Shown here: positions 30,948 to 40,854 of the stretch, piece after piece
Layout of the letters: each line of letters begins with the position of its first letter
Numbering within the stretch: the first letter of the stretch is position 1
NCBI RefSeq assembly: GCF_031583025.1
Contig: NZ_CP134062.1
Span: forward strand, 1,240,001 to 1,304,000
Source: Mycobacterium sp. Z3061
Lineage (GTDB): Bacteria > Actinomycetota > Actinomycetes > Mycobacteriales > Mycobacteriaceae
Reading direction: 5' to 3'
DNA: 64,000 nucleotides
Notes under the pieces: generated by a model
The model's database searches: none
Seen by the model: only the letters and a program-made list of their open reading frames with translations
What the model was told of the DNA's origin: nothing
Position numbers and translations under genes: made by a program

Positions 30948-31919
30948 ATGACCACTGAGGCTCCACCCACCCCGTCGACGGACAAACCGCGACCCGCGGC
31001 GGAGAAGCCGCACAAGAAGAAGAAAAAGCCAGCGCCGAAGAAGCCGGAGAAATCGCGGATCCTGGTCGGCATCATCATTTTGACGGTCATCGTCATCTTC
31101 TACGTGCTGTCACTGGTCGGGGTACACATTCTGCAAAGATCTGAGGGCCCGCTTCCCCCGCTGGACCTCAGCCAGGGCGGTGGCGATGCCACGATCGTGC
31201 AGCTGCGGCTGGAGGAACTGAAGCCGGTCGCCAACCGACTGACGGTGGATGTGCTTGTCTATCCCAGCATTTCGTCGTATGACAATCGCTTCGACGTGCT
31301 GGGCACCGACGTCGCCGTGCGCCTCTATCCCACCAGCGACCTGGGCGACCTGCACTACCCGAAAGGCAAAGCCCCGGCACAACTGAGCACCACCGTGGAA
31401 GCGCACGGCGATCCCGGCAACTGGCCATTCGATTCCTATCGCACTGAACCGATCGCCGCCGACGCGTTCGTCGGGTCCGGCGACAACCTCAAGAAGGTAC
31501 CTGCCCGGGTGGAGGTGACCGGAGCGCTCGACGGTTGGGAGATCAGCGTCAACCGGGTGCTCGATCCCGCTGCTCTTCCCACCTCACGGGCCATGGACAA
31601 CGGCAACGTGGTCGTGACCTTCAAAAGGGCGAAGGGCCCGTTGATCTTCGATCTCGGCATCTGTCTGGTCCTCATCGCGCTGCCGACGCTGGCTCTTCTG
31701 GTGGCAGTCCCGATGGCATTGGGCAGGCGGAAGTTTCTGCCGCCGTTCGCAACCTGGTACGCCGCAAACCTGTTCGCCATCGTTCCGTTGCGCAACATCC
31801 TTCCGGGCGCTCCGCCACCCGGATCGTGGATCGACCAGGCGATCGTGCAGTGGGTGCTGATCGCGCTCGTGACGGCGATGAGCCTGTATATCGTCGCTTG
31901 GGTGCGTCAAGGGGACTGA
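30948..31919 (+). CDS. DUF4436 membrane protein, copy 2
   Basis: 323 residues from ATG 30948. The cytoplasmic N terminus is very Lys-rich (HKKKKKPAPKKPEKSR). One TM (~45-68), extracytoplasmic domain with SDLGDLHYPKGKAPAQ and NWPFDSYRTEP, three C-terminal TMs. Followed after 16 bases by copy 3, so the two form an operon. Confidence 0.87.
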   Translation: MTTEAPPTPSTDKPRPAAEKPHKKKKKPAPKKPEKSRILVGIIILTVIVIFYVLSLVGVHILQRSEGPLPPLDLSQGGGDATIVQLRLEELKPVANRLTVDVLVYPSISSYDNRFDVLGTDVAVRLYPTSDLGDLHYPKGKAPAQLSTTVEAHGDPGNWPFDSYRTEPIAADAFVGSGDNLKKVPARVEVTGALDGWEISVNRVLDPAALPTSRAMDNGNVVVTFKRAKGPLIFDLGICLVLIALPTLALLVAVPMALGRRKFLPPFATWYAANLFAIVPLRNILPGAPPPGSWIDQAIVQWVLIALVTAMSLYIVAWVRQGD

Positions 31920-31935
31920 TCTACCATCTGACTTC

Positions 31936-32826
31936 GTGTCGGCCGATGCTCCCCCGCCTGAGCCGGGGATCCCCGAGCACAAACACATGTCGGTGCGAAA
32001 GCACCTGATCCTCGACTCCTCGATACTCATCGGCTTCGCCGCGGTCTACATCTTCACCCTGCTGAACTATCAGTGGCTGGCCCCGCACCCGCTGCCCAAG
32101 GTGGATCTGCGATCCCCCAAGGACACCGTGGTGAAGGTGCACATCGACGGCCTGCGCAACAAAGAGAACATGCTCGACGTGACGCTGGTGCTCAAGCCGG
32201 ACGAGGCGATCGTCGACAAGAAGACCGGCCGGCTGAACATCGACACTGCGGTGCGCTTTCCCATGCAGGACGACCTGGGGGAGGTGTCGTACGAACTGAA
32301 TAAGGCGCCCGAACCGAAAAAGACCGCGATCGAGGCGCGCGGTGAGCCGCGCAACTGGCCGCTGGACACCTACACCACCGACCCGATCCGAGCCGAATGG
32401 CTGGCCGGTGCGGGCCAGGACCGCCACTACGAAGCGGCCAGGGTCGAGGTGGACGGATCGGCGGACGGCTTCGACATCGACGTCGCAGAAGTCGCCGACA
32501 GCCCCAACGACGTCGTCATCACCCTGAAGCGGACGCGGGCGCAACGGATCTTCGACATCGGCATCTGTCTGGTGCTCATCACGCTGCCGGCGGTGGCGCT
32601 GTTCGTCGCGATTCAGATGGTGACGCGCCGGCGGCCGTTCCTGCCGCCGTTCGGCACCTGGTACGCGGCGATGCTGTTCGCGGTGGCGCCGCTGCGCAAC
32701 TTCCTGCCGGGTTCGCCGCCGACGGGGGCATGGATCGACCAGGGCCTGGTGATCTGGGTGTTGCTGGGGCTGGCCGCCGCCATGGTCATCTACATCGTGG
32801 CGTGGTACCGGGACAGGCCGACTTAG
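31936..32826 (+). CDS. DUF4436 membrane protein, copy 3
   Basis: 296 residues from GTG 31936. The most divergent copy: short N terminus, and the conserved element reads DDLGEVSYELNKAPEPK with NWPLDTYTTDP. C-terminal TMs and FLPPFGTWYAAMLFAVAPLRN are retained. The 3' end overlaps the PE_PGRS gene's stop by 4 bases (convergent). Confidence 0.87.
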   Translation: MSADAPPPEPGIPEHKHMSVRKHLILDSSILIGFAAVYIFTLLNYQWLAPHPLPKVDLRSPKDTVVKVHIDGLRNKENMLDVTLVLKPDEAIVDKKTGRLNIDTAVRFPMQDDLGEVSYELNKAPEPKKTAIEARGEPRNWPLDTYTTDPIRAEWLAGAGQDRHYEAARVEVDGSADGFDIDVAEVADSPNDVVITLKRTRAQRIFDIGICLVLITLPAVALFVAIQMVTRRRPFLPPFGTWYAAMLFAVAPLRNFLPGSPPTGAWIDQGLVIWVLLGLAAAMVIYIVAWYRDRPT

Positions 32827-35800
32827 ACCCTGCCGCCGCCGAGGCCACCCGTGCCGCCTCCGCCACCGGTGCCGGGGACACCATTGGCAGCCGGGGTGCC
32901 GGATTTGCCGACATCGCCCAGGCCGCCGACCACTCCGTTGCCGCTGGTGCCGCCATGAGCGCCGCCGCCGCCGAACCCGCCGTCACCGGCGGCGCCGTTC
33001 GTGGTGCCCGTTCCGCCGACGCCGCCCGCACCGCCGGTACCGCCGGCGCCGCCGTTACCGCCGCGGAGCCCGGTGTTCGACAGTGCGTTGCCGCCCGTGC
33101 CGCCGACACCGCCGACACCGCCCTGGCCGCCCACGCCGCCGATCGCGCCCGGAGATCGGAAGAGCACACGTCCGCCCGTCCCGGCTGCGCCGCCGGTGCC
33201 GCCGAAGCCGCCGCTGAAGATGCCGCTCCCGGGCGAGCCGGAGCCGCCGGCCCCGCCGGTGCCGCCGATTCCGCCGGCGCCCGCAGTGTTCTGCAGGACG
33301 CCGCCGGAGCTCGCGCCCCCGGTACCGCCGGTGCCGCCGACGCCGCCGTTGCCGCCGGTAATGCTGCCCGAGGTGCTCGACTGGGTGATAACGCTGCCGC
33401 GCCCGCCGTCGCCACCCTGGCCGCCATTGCCACCCGTCGCGTAAAGGTCACCGCTACCAGCGGCGCCGCCGGCCCCGCCTTTACCGCCGCCACCGCCGGT
33501 CACGCCCTTGAGGATTCCGCTGTCGATGTAGTTGGGCTTGGCGGCGCCACCGGCACCGCCCTTGCCGCCGTCCCCGCCGGCCCCGCCTATCTCACTGAGC
33601 GCGCCGCCAGTTCCCGCTTTGCCACCCGCACCGCCATTGCCACCGGCACCGCCGAGGCCCCGGCGGGCGCCGCGGCCCGCACGCCGGCACCACCGGCACC
33701 GCCGTCGCCTCCGTCGCCCCCGGCGCCGCTGGCGCCGTTGACTCCGCCGAAGCCGGAATTGCCGCCGTCGCCGCCGATGCCGCCGTCGCCGCCGCGACCG
33801 CCGACGTCACCCGCGCCGGGGAGTCCGCCGACGTAAATCGAGTCGGCGCCGGTAGCGCCCGCGCCACCGTTGCCGCCGCGGCCACCGGCTCCGCCATCGC
33901 CCCATACGGCGCCATCCCCGGCGTTGCCGCCGCGGCCTCCGGCCCCGCCTTGGCTGCCCGCCGGAGCCGTCGCCCCGCCTTGACCCAGGTCGGCGCCGCC
34001 TGCGCCGCCCTGCCCGCCCACGCCGCCGGCGCCACCGTCACCGCCGGCGCCGGTGGTTCCGCCCGAACCTCCGGCGCCGCCCCGGCCACCGGCCGCGCCG
34101 AGTCCACCGTCGTAGCCGGCCTTACCGGTGGCACCGCTGCCACCGGTACCTCCAACTCCGCCCTGGCCGCCAGTGCCATCGAGTCCGGCCGTGCCGCCGG
34201 TGCCGACGCCACCGGCCGCGCCGCCGGAACCGCTGTTGCCACCGCGGCCGCCGTTGCCGCCGGCGGTGGCGTTGTTATTGCCGTCGTCGTTGTAGCCCGC
34301 CCCGCCGTTGCCGCCGTGACCGCCGACACCGCCGGCGCCGCCGGCACCACTGGTCCCGGTCGCGCCACCGGCGCTGCCGCCGGTGGTTCCGCCCGAACCT
34401 CCGGCGCCGCCCCGGCCACCGGCCGCGCCGAGTCCACCGTCGTAGCCGGCCTTACCGGTGGCACCGCTGCCACCGGTACCTCCAACTCCGCCCTGGCCGC
34501 CAGTGCCATCGAGTCCGGCCGTGCCGCCGGTGCCGACGCCACCGGCCGCGCCGCCGGAACCGCTGTTGCCACCGCGGCCGCCGTTGCCGCCGGCGGTGGC
34601 GTTGTTATTGCCGTCGTCGTTGTAGCCCGCCCCGCCGTTGCCGCCGTGACCGCCGACACCGCCGGCGCCGCCGGCACCACTGGTCCCGGTCGCGCCACCG
34701 GCGCTGCCGCCCTGGCCGCCCTGACCGCCCTTGCCGCCGAAGCCGCCGTCGCCGCCGAGTTGCGAGGCGGATACGGCGGCTGATCCGTTGCCGCCCACTC
34801 CGCCGTTGCCGCCGGTGCCGGCCTTGCCGCCGGCGCCAACCGTGCCTCCGGCACCGCCGGTGCCTGCCGCGCCACCGACGCCGCCGTCACCACCCGCTCC
34901 GCCCTGACCGCCCCCGCCGGCACCTGTCCCGATGTCTGCACCACCGGCACCACCGCCACCGCCCGCGCCGCCTGCTCCACCCGCACCGCCGGAGCCGTTG
35001 AAGCCGGCATTGCTTGAGTTGCCTCCCGCGCCGCCATTGCCGCCGGTTCCGCCGCGGTACCCGTCTGCCGCAAGACCGCCGCCCGGCCCGCGCGACGCGC
35101 CGACATCCCCGGTAGCGCCCGATCCGCCGACGCCGCCGTTTCCACCCACGCCGGCGTTGCCGGCACCGCCGCCGAGGCCGAGCAATCCGCCGGCTCCACC
35201 GGCGCCACCCGACCCGGCAGCGCCACCCGAGGCGCCATTACCGCCGTTCCCGCCGACCGTGCCGAAGCCCGCACCGGCCCCGCCGGACCCGCCGTCGCCG
35301 CCCGCACCGCCGTTGCCACCCAGGCCCCCGATGCCGCCTTTACTGAAAAGTCCCTGCGCCGCCCCGCCGGCACCGCCGGTGCCGCCGGTGCCGCCGGTGG
35401 AGCCGTCTGCGCCGGCCCAACCACCGTCGGCACCCGCGGCACCGAATCCGCCCGCACCACCGTTACCGCCGGCCCCGCCGGTGCCACCGGAAGACAGGCC
35501 GAGTGCCCGGCTGACGCCCCCGGTGCCGCCCGACCCGCCGGCTCCACCGACCTGGCCGGCCGCCCCGGCAGAGCCGTCGCCGCCGGCTCCGCCCGCACCA
35601 CCCGTGCCGCCCAGGTAGCCACTGGCGCCTCCGGACCCGCCGGCACCTCCTGACACGCCGGTGCCGGCAGCACCGGCACCGCCGGCTCCTCCGTCACCCC
35701 CGCTGCCGAAGAGGAATCCACCCGCACCTCCGGATCCCCCGGCGAAGCCGGCCGCGCCGGCTCCGCCGATGCCGCCGCTGCCGAACAAGACCGCAGATCC

Positions 35801-36418
35801 GCCCGCGCCCCCTGGCGCGCCGGTGCCGCCGGCCCCGCCGGCGCCTCCATTGCCGAACAGCAACCCGCCGTTGCCTCCGGATCCGCCGGCGACACCGCTC
35901 GCCCCGACACCGCCGGTCCCGCCGTTGCCGAACAAGCCGGCCGCGCCGCCGCTACCGCCCAGGCCGTTGTAGCCGTGGCCACCGTTGCCCCACAACAGTC
36001 CGCCGGACTGCCCGTTGGGGTTTGCCGCCGTGCCGGCGGCGCCGTCGCCGATCAGTCGGCGCCGGACCAGGAATTCGGTCGGCGCGTTGATCGTGTCGAC
36101 TACGGCCTGCTCGAGTGCCTGCAGGGGCGATGTGTTGGCGGCCTCAGCGAGGCCGTACGCTTCCCCGCCCGCGGTCAAGGTCCGGACGAATTGCTCGTGA
36201 AAATTCGCGACGTCTCCGGAGAGTGCCTGGTAATCCCTCGCGAAATTGCCGAAAAGTGCTGAGATTGCCACCGACACTTCGTCGGCCCCCGCCGCGAGAA
36301 CCCGGGTCGTGGAATTGGCCGCGGCCGAGTTGGCCGCGGTGATCGCAGATCGGATTCGGATCAGATCCTGCGACGCGGTCGCGAACGCATCAGGCACTGC
36401 ACTCACGAAAGTAGACAT
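32823..36418 (-). CDS. PE_PGRS protein, frame interrupted and partly unreliable
   Basis: Starts at ATG 36418 with a PE domain ([19 protein letters not shown]; YxxxE motif YGLAE), a linker with RRRLIGDGA (GRPLI-like), then hundreds of GGxGGx repeats. The repeat frame runs to about 33690, is lost, and resumes in another frame from about 33660 to the TAA at 32823. One missing G in the run at 33658-33661 would restore a single frame of roughly 1200 residues. The gene also holds a 330-bp perfect tandem duplication (34051-34710) and an adapter-like sequence (33153-33172), so length and integrity are uncertain. PE_PGRS proteins are surface or secreted ESX-5 substrates. Confidence 0.8.
33153..33172 (+). 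other. Sequencing-adapter remnant
   Basis: Twenty bases, AGATCGGAAGAGCACACGTC, equal the start of the Illumina TruSeq read-1 adapter. In the coding frame it gives RVLFRS, a familiar contamination peptide, interrupting the PGRS repeats. The base composition differs sharply from both sides. Confidence 0.9.
34051..34710. repeat. Perfect 330-bp tandem duplication in PE_PGRS
   Basis: Bases 34051-34380 and 34381-34710 are identical as far as I can compare line by line. The unit is 110 codons, so the frame is kept. It includes a distinctive non-glycine patch, [13 protein letters not shown]. Identity without a single change implies a very recent duplication or an assembly error. Confidence 0.9.
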
Positions 36419-37036
36419 GGAACTCCGATCGCAGAAACAACGGCACGACGACAAAGGCAGACATTGAAAGGGTCGCTAGGTCAGCTGCGGTCACATTGCC
36501 ATGCTTCAGCCGGACTACCCGGTCGCCGAATTCTGCTGACGGGCAACGTTAAAGGTGTCGTGTCGCGAAAAGCACGGCGCCAATAGCGGTCCCGGTGGCG
36601 CCCTGCTCGCCTCGAGCCTGGTTACGGCTCATCAGCCGCCCTACCTGGCGTTAACCCGATGAAGGCAACACCGAAACAGTTAACAGCCGGTTCCCTGAAT
36701 GGAGTTCGCAGCGCGCATTTGTCATCGGTGCGAAGTCACCGAAAAGCACAACGAGTTTTCATAGAAACACGTTGACGCGAAACATAAGCGCGGTGCCGAC
36801 AAACAACCTTTTCGCCGCAGTGGATCGTAGTTCGAAAGCTGTTGGGCCCGGTGCGGTCACAACGGGGCTCACTGCGGCTGTCGACATTCCGCTCGAGACG
36901 CGCTGGGCAAGTTGGTCGGAGATCGTAAGCAGAGGTCGCTACCGCCGTGTTAACGCAGGTGACACGCAATGTTACGGGCGCGTAGCGCGTCGTACCAAAA
37001 GCTGCTAGCAAACAAATCAATTGCTAATCTGCCGCA
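36419..37036. other. Divergent intergenic region, PE_PGRS / DUF4436 copy 4
   Basis: 618 bases, lower in GC than its surroundings, with no gene I can support. GTTAAC or near-GTTAA motifs recur (about 36650, 36678, 36950), and TAGCAA/TTGCTA (about 37006-37028) form an inverted repeat near the copy 4 start. Probably promoter and control sequence for both genes. Confidence 0.4.
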
Positions 37037-38002
37037 GTGACAGTGCACAGGGAGCTGGCCGCACCGGCGGGCCCTCGACCCGAGTTCGACCTGGACGAGA
37101 CGTTCGCGCTGCCCGCGCACAGCCCCGCGGATACGGATCAGCGGCGTCGCCGCCGCCACCTCATCCTCGATGTCTCCGTCGTCCTCAGCGTGGTCGTCGT
37201 CTACCTGTTGTCGCTGTTCGGTTACCACCTGCTGGCCACCTCGCCCGGGCCGCTGCCCGAGCCGGACATGACGACCACGGACAACAGCGTGGTCCTGGTG
37301 CGCATCGAGCAACTGCACGCCGTCGAACATCGCCTGGACGTCAAAGTCCTTGTCAAGCCCGATGATTCGATGGTCGACCCGCGCCTGAACGTGTTGAACA
37401 CCGATACCTCGGTGCGATTCTTCCCACAGAACGACCTGGGTGACCTGCAGTACCCGATGGGCAAGTCGCCGGCGCAGGTGGCCACCACCATCCCGGCGCA
37501 CGGCGAACCCGGCGACTGGCCGTTCGACACCTACACGACTGACACCATCCAGGCCGATGTGCTGGTCGGAACCGGCGACGGCCGTCAGTACAAGCCGGCC
37601 CGGGTGGAGGTGACCGGCGTGCTGGAGGGCTGGGACGTCTCGGCAACCCGGGTCGGGCGGGACAGTCACGACCCCAACCGCCCCGACAACGTGATCATCA
37701 CCATCAAGCGGGCCAAGGGGCCGCTCGTCTTCGATCTGGGGATCTGCCTGGTGCTGGTGGCCCTGCCGACGCTGGCGCTGTTCGTGGCCATCCAGATGCT
37801 GACCGGCCGGCGCAAGTTCCTGCCGCCGTTCTCCACCTGGTATGCCGCGATGCTGTTCGCGGTGGTGCCGCTGCGCAACATCCTGCCCGGTTCTCCGCCG
37901 GCCGGCTCCTGGGTCGACCAGGCGGTGGTGATCTGGGTGCTGATCGGGCTCGCGACCGCGTTGATCCTCTACATCCTGGCCTGGCACCGGCAGGGGGACT
38001 AG
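37037..38002 (+). CDS. DUF4436 membrane protein, copy 4
   Basis: 321 residues from GTG 37037. Arg-rich stretch (DQRRRRRHLI) just before the first TM at ~38-63; extracytoplasmic domain with NDLGDLQYPMGKSPAQ and DWPFDTYTTD; C-terminal TMs with FLPPFSTWYAAMLFAVVPLRN. Closest by eye to copy 1. Separated from copies 1-3 by the PE_PGRS gene. Confidence 0.87.
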   Translation: MTVHRELAAPAGPRPEFDLDETFALPAHSPADTDQRRRRRHLILDVSVVLSVVVVYLLSLFGYHLLATSPGPLPEPDMTTTDNSVVLVRIEQLHAVEHRLDVKVLVKPDDSMVDPRLNVLNTDTSVRFFPQNDLGDLQYPMGKSPAQVATTIPAHGEPGDWPFDTYTTDTIQADVLVGTGDGRQYKPARVEVTGVLEGWDVSATRVGRDSHDPNRPDNVIITIKRAKGPLVFDLGICLVLVALPTLALFVAIQMLTGRRKFLPPFSTWYAAMLFAVVPLRNILPGSPPAGSWVDQAVVIWVLIGLATALILYILAWHRQGD

Positions 38003-38208
38003 GACGCCGGGGGGCGGCTCCTGGTTTTCGGTGGCGGATAAACAGATCTGGCTATCGTCGCCGAGATCCATCCGATCAACCAGCCGCCGGCGAAGATCAG
38101 GAAGGTGTGCAGGCGGTCGGGGTAGGTCAGCGCAACGACGATGAGGACCACTGCCCAGGTCAATGCGCAACCGACGCTGTAAGCCGCATAGGTCCCGCGC
38201 AGCCGCAT
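37999..38208 (-). CDS. Small two-TM membrane protein
   Basis: 69 residues from ATG 38208. Two hydrophobic helices (about residues 8-27 and 34-53) and a basic C-terminal tail (YPPPKTRSRPPAS). Overlaps the DUF4436 copy 4 stop by 4 bases. No family recognised; the hydrophobic pattern and clean tail-to-tail position make it likely to be real. Confidence 0.55.
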   Translation of the reverse strand: MRLRGTYAAYSVGCALTWAVVLIVVALTYPDRLHTFLIFAGGWLIGWISATIARSVYPPPKTRSRPPAS

Positions 38209-38253
38209 ACCACCGAAAGTACTCGCCGACAGGGGTGGGCGGCCCGGGACAAT

Positions 38254-38289
38254 TTGGTGCTGAGCTGGGTGTCCCCTAGACTCTAGGGG
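38254..38289 (+). promoter_or_regulatory. Probable spc operon promoter with overlapping dyad
   Basis: TTGGTG (38254-38259) and TAGACT (38277-38282) with a 17-base spacer form a plausible sigma-A promoter. The -10 lies in a perfect 17-bp dyad, CCCCTAGA-C-TCTAGGGG (38273-38289). Transcription would start near 38289, leaving a ~150-base leader before rplN. Confidence 0.55.
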
Positions 38290-38439
38290 TTGCCTTGGGC
38301 AGACCTCGGCTGGCTTTGCGGTTTGAAAGCCGGCCCCGCGTGCCTTTCGGTGACAAACAGTTTTTCAAGACCGCGCACGTCAGGCTCACTGAGCTTGTTT
38401 CAGCCTGCCGCGCACACGTCCACCAGGTCAGGAGATCGA

Positions 38440-38808
38440 GTGATTCAGCAGGAATCGCGGCTGAAGGTCGCCGACAACACCGGCGCCAAGGAGATCTTGT
38501 GCATCCGCGTGCTCGGCGGCTCGTCGCGACGCTATGCCGGCATCGGCGACATCATCGTCGCCACGGTCAAGGACGCCATCCCGGGCGGCAACGTCAAACG
38601 GGGTGACGTCGTGAAGGCCGTCGTGGTGCGCACCGTCAAGGAGCGCAGGCGCCCCGACGGCAGCTACATCAAGTTCGATGAGAACGCCGCGGTGATCATC
38701 AAGCCCGACAACGACCCGCGCGGTACCCGCATCTTCGGGCCGGTCGGCCGCGAACTGCGGGAGAAGAAGTTCATGAAGATCATCTCGCTCGCCCCGGAGG
38801 TGTTGTAG
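38440..38808 (+). CDS. rplN: 50S ribosomal protein L14 (uL14)
   Basis: 122 residues from GTG 38440 with GGAGA at 38431. [20 protein letters not shown] and the C-terminal [15 protein letters not shown] are invariant L14 features. Forms bridges to 16S rRNA. A longer open frame reaches upstream to 38290 but is leader sequence. First gene of the spc operon. Confidence 0.98.
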   Translation: MIQQESRLKVADNTGAKEILCIRVLGGSSRRYAGIGDIIVATVKDAIPGGNVKRGDVVKAVVVRTVKERRRPDGSYIKFDENAAVIIKPDNDPRGTRIFGPVGRELREKKFMKIISLAPEVL

Positions 38809-39126
38809 GTGAAGGTCCATAAAGGCGACACCGTGCTGGTCATCGCCGGCAAAGACAAAGGGGCGAAGGGCAAGGTCATTCAGGCCTACCCGGACCGCAA
38901 CCGGGTGCTGGTCGAAGGCGTCAACCGGATCAAGAAGCACACCGCGATCTCGACCAACCAGCGCGGCGCCCGCTCGGGTGGCATCGTCACCCAGGAAGCG
39001 CCGATCCACGTGTCCAACGTGATGGTGGTCGACTCCGACGGCAAGCCCACCCGCATCGGCTACCGCGTGGACGAAGAGACCGGCAAGCGCGTCCGCATCT
39101 CCAAGCGCAACGGCAAGGACATCTGA
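38809..39126 (+). CDS. rplX: 50S ribosomal protein L24 (uL24)
   Basis: 105 residues with the KOW motif ([20 protein letters not shown]). Assembly initiator of the 50S. GTG start directly after the rplN stop. Confidence 0.98.
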   Translation: MKVHKGDTVLVIAGKDKGAKGKVIQAYPDRNRVLVEGVNRIKKHTAISTNQRGARSGGIVTQEAPIHVSNVMVVDSDGKPTRIGYRVDEETGKRVRISKRNGKDI

Positions 39127-39128
39127 CG

Positions 39129-39692
39129 ATGACTACTGCAGAGAAAACGCAGCCGCGCTTGAAAGAGCGCTACCGCAATGAAATCCGCGACGCACTGCAC
39201 AAGCAGTTCGGCTACGGCAACGTCATGCAGATCCCGACGGTGACCAAGGTTGTGGTCAACATGGGTGTCGGCGAGGCCGCCCGGGACGCCAAACTGATCA
39301 ACGGCGCCGTCAACGACCTGTCGCTGATCACCGGGCAGAAGCCGGAGATCCGCAAGGCGCGCAAGTCCATTGCGCAGTTCAAGTTGCGCGAAGGCATGCC
39401 GATCGGCGCGCGGGTCACCCTGCGTGGCGACCGTATGTGGGAGTTCCTCGACCGGCTCACCTCGATCGCGCTGCCCCGTATCCGTGACTTCCGCGGGTTG
39501 TCGCCCAAGCAGTTCGACGGTGTCGGCAACTACACCTTCGGTCTCGCCGAGCAGTCGGTCTTCCACGAGATCGACGTGGACAAGATCGACCGCGTCCGCG
39601 GTATGGACATCAGCGTCGTCACCTCGGCGACGAACGACGACGAAGGACGAGCGCTGTTGCGGGCCCTCGGCTTTCCCTTCAAGGAGAACTGA
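39129..39692 (+). CDS. rplE: 50S ribosomal protein L5 (uL5)
   Basis: 187 residues; [20 protein letters not shown] and [20 protein letters not shown] are typical. Binds 5S rRNA in the central protuberance. Two bases after rplX. Confidence 0.98.
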   Translation: MTTAEKTQPRLKERYRNEIRDALHKQFGYGNVMQIPTVTKVVVNMGVGEAARDAKLINGAVNDLSLITGQKPEIRKARKSIAQFKLREGMPIGARVTLRGDRMWEFLDRLTSIALPRIRDFRGLSPKQFDGVGNYTFGLAEQSVFHEIDVDKIDRVRGMDISVVTSATNDDEGRALLRALGFPFKEN

Positions 39693-39696
39693 GCAG

Positions 39697-39882
39697 ATGG
39701 CGAAGAAGGCACTGGTCAACAAAGCCAACCGCAAGCCGAAGTTCGCGGTGCGCGGCTACACGCGCTGCAGCAAGTGCGGTCGTCCGCGCGCGGTGTTCCG
39801 CAAGTTCGGGCTCTGCCGAATCTGCTTGCGCGAGATGGCGCATGCGGGCGAGTTGCCCGGCGTGCAGAAGAGCAGTTGGTGA
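39697..39882 (+). CDS. rpsN: 30S ribosomal protein S14, zinc-binding type (uS14)
   Basis: 61 residues. Cys24, Cys27, Cys40 and Cys43 (CSKC and CRIC) form the zinc ribbon, so this is the C+ form (rpsN1/rpsZ in mycobacteria) as opposed to the zinc-free paralogue made during zinc starvation. Confidence 0.98.
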   Translation: MAKKALVNKANRKPKFAVRGYTRCSKCGRPRAVFRKFGLCRICLREMAHAGELPGVQKSSW

Positions 39883-39902
39883 CAGGACACAGGGACTAAA
39901 CC

Positions 39903-40301
39903 ATGACGATGACGGACCCAATCGCGGACTTCTTGACACGTCTGCGCAACGCCAACTCGGCGTACCACGACGAAGTGACCCTGCCGCACTCCAAGATCAA
40001 GGCCAACATCGCCCAGATCCTGAAGAGCGAGGGTTACATCACCGACTTCCGCACCGAGGATGCTCGGGTCGGCAAGTCGCTGATCGTCCAGCTCAAGTAC
40101 GGACCCAGCCGCGAGCGCAGCATCGCTGGTCTGAAGCGGGTGTCCAAGCCCGGCTTGCGGGTGTACGCAAAGTCCACCAACCTGCCGCGGGTACTGGGAG
40201 GCCTTGGCGTCGCGATCATTTCGACGTCGTCGGGTCTGCTCACCGACCGTCAGGCAGCCAGACAAGGCGTGGGCGGCGAAGTCCTCGCGTACGTATGGTG
40301 A
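39903..40301 (+). CDS. rpsH: 30S ribosomal protein S8 (uS8)
   Basis: 132 residues ([21 protein letters not shown]-terminal [14 protein letters not shown]). Central-domain 16S rRNA binder and, in E. coli, repressor of this operon. Confidence 0.98.
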   Translation: MTMTDPIADFLTRLRNANSAYHDEVTLPHSKIKANIAQILKSEGYITDFRTEDARVGKSLIVQLKYGPSRERSIAGLKRVSKPGLRVYAKSTNLPRVLGGLGVAIISTSSGLLTDRQAARQGVGGEVLAYVW

Positions 40302-40312
40302 GGGGTTAGACG

Positions 40313-40852
40313 ATGTCGCGTATTGGTAAGCAACCGGTTCCGATTCCCGCGGGAGTCGACGTAACCATCGAGGGCCAGAACGTCTCGGTCAAGGGGCCCA
40401 AGGGCACTCTGGAACTGACTGTCGCCGAACCGATTACGGTGGCCCGCAACGACGACGGCGCCATCGTGGTCGCCCGTCCGAACGACGAACGGCAGAACCG
40501 TTCGCTGCACGGGCTGTCGCGCACCCTGGTGGCCAACCTGGTCACGGGTGTGACCGAGGGCTACACCACCAAGATGGAGATCTACGGGGTGGGCTACCGC
40601 GTGCAACTCAAAGGCAGCAACCTGGAGTTCGCGCTCGGTTACAGCCACCCGGTGGTGATCGAGGCGCCTGAGGGCATCACGTTCGCCGTGCAGGCCCCGA
40701 CGAAGTTCACCGTCACGGGTATCGACAAGCAGAAGGTCGGCCAGATCTCGGCGAACATCCGCCGTCTGCGCCGCCCCGACCCGTACAAGGGCAAGGGCGT
40801 GCGCTACGAGGGTGAGCAGATCCGCCGCAAGGTCGGAAAGACAGGTAAGTAG
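40313..40852 (+). CDS. rplF: 50S ribosomal protein L6 (uL6)
   Basis: 179 residues ([21 protein letters not shown]-terminal [19 protein letters not shown]). Two-domain protein near the sarcin-ricin loop. Confidence 0.98.
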   Translation: MSRIGKQPVPIPAGVDVTIEGQNVSVKGPKGTLELTVAEPITVARNDDGAIVVARPNDERQNRSLHGLSRTLVANLVTGVTEGYTTKMEIYGVGYRVQLKGSNLEFALGYSHPVVIEAPEGITFAVQAPTKFTVTGIDKQKVGQISANIRRLRRPDPYKGKGVRYEGEQIRRKVGKTGK

Positions 40853-40854
40853 TC

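Noticed and set aside
32397-33836. Ala/Pro-rich plus-strand protein of 479 codons
   Set aside because: Antisense of the PGRS repeats (Gly-Gly read backwards gives Pro/Ala) and it begins inside a DUF4436 gene; also crosses the adapter remnant.
34051-34710. CRISPR-like repeat
   Set aside because: Only two long adjacent units without spacers inside a PGRS gene. No CRISPR array is visible in the window.
34932-35972. Pro-rich plus-strand frames
   Set aside because: Complement of the Gly-rich PE_PGRS coding strand; not independent genes.
36772-37008. Two short opposing frames between PE_PGRS and DUF4436 copy 4
   Set aside because: They mirror each other, lack ribosome sites and known motifs, and lie in promoter-like AT-richer DNA.
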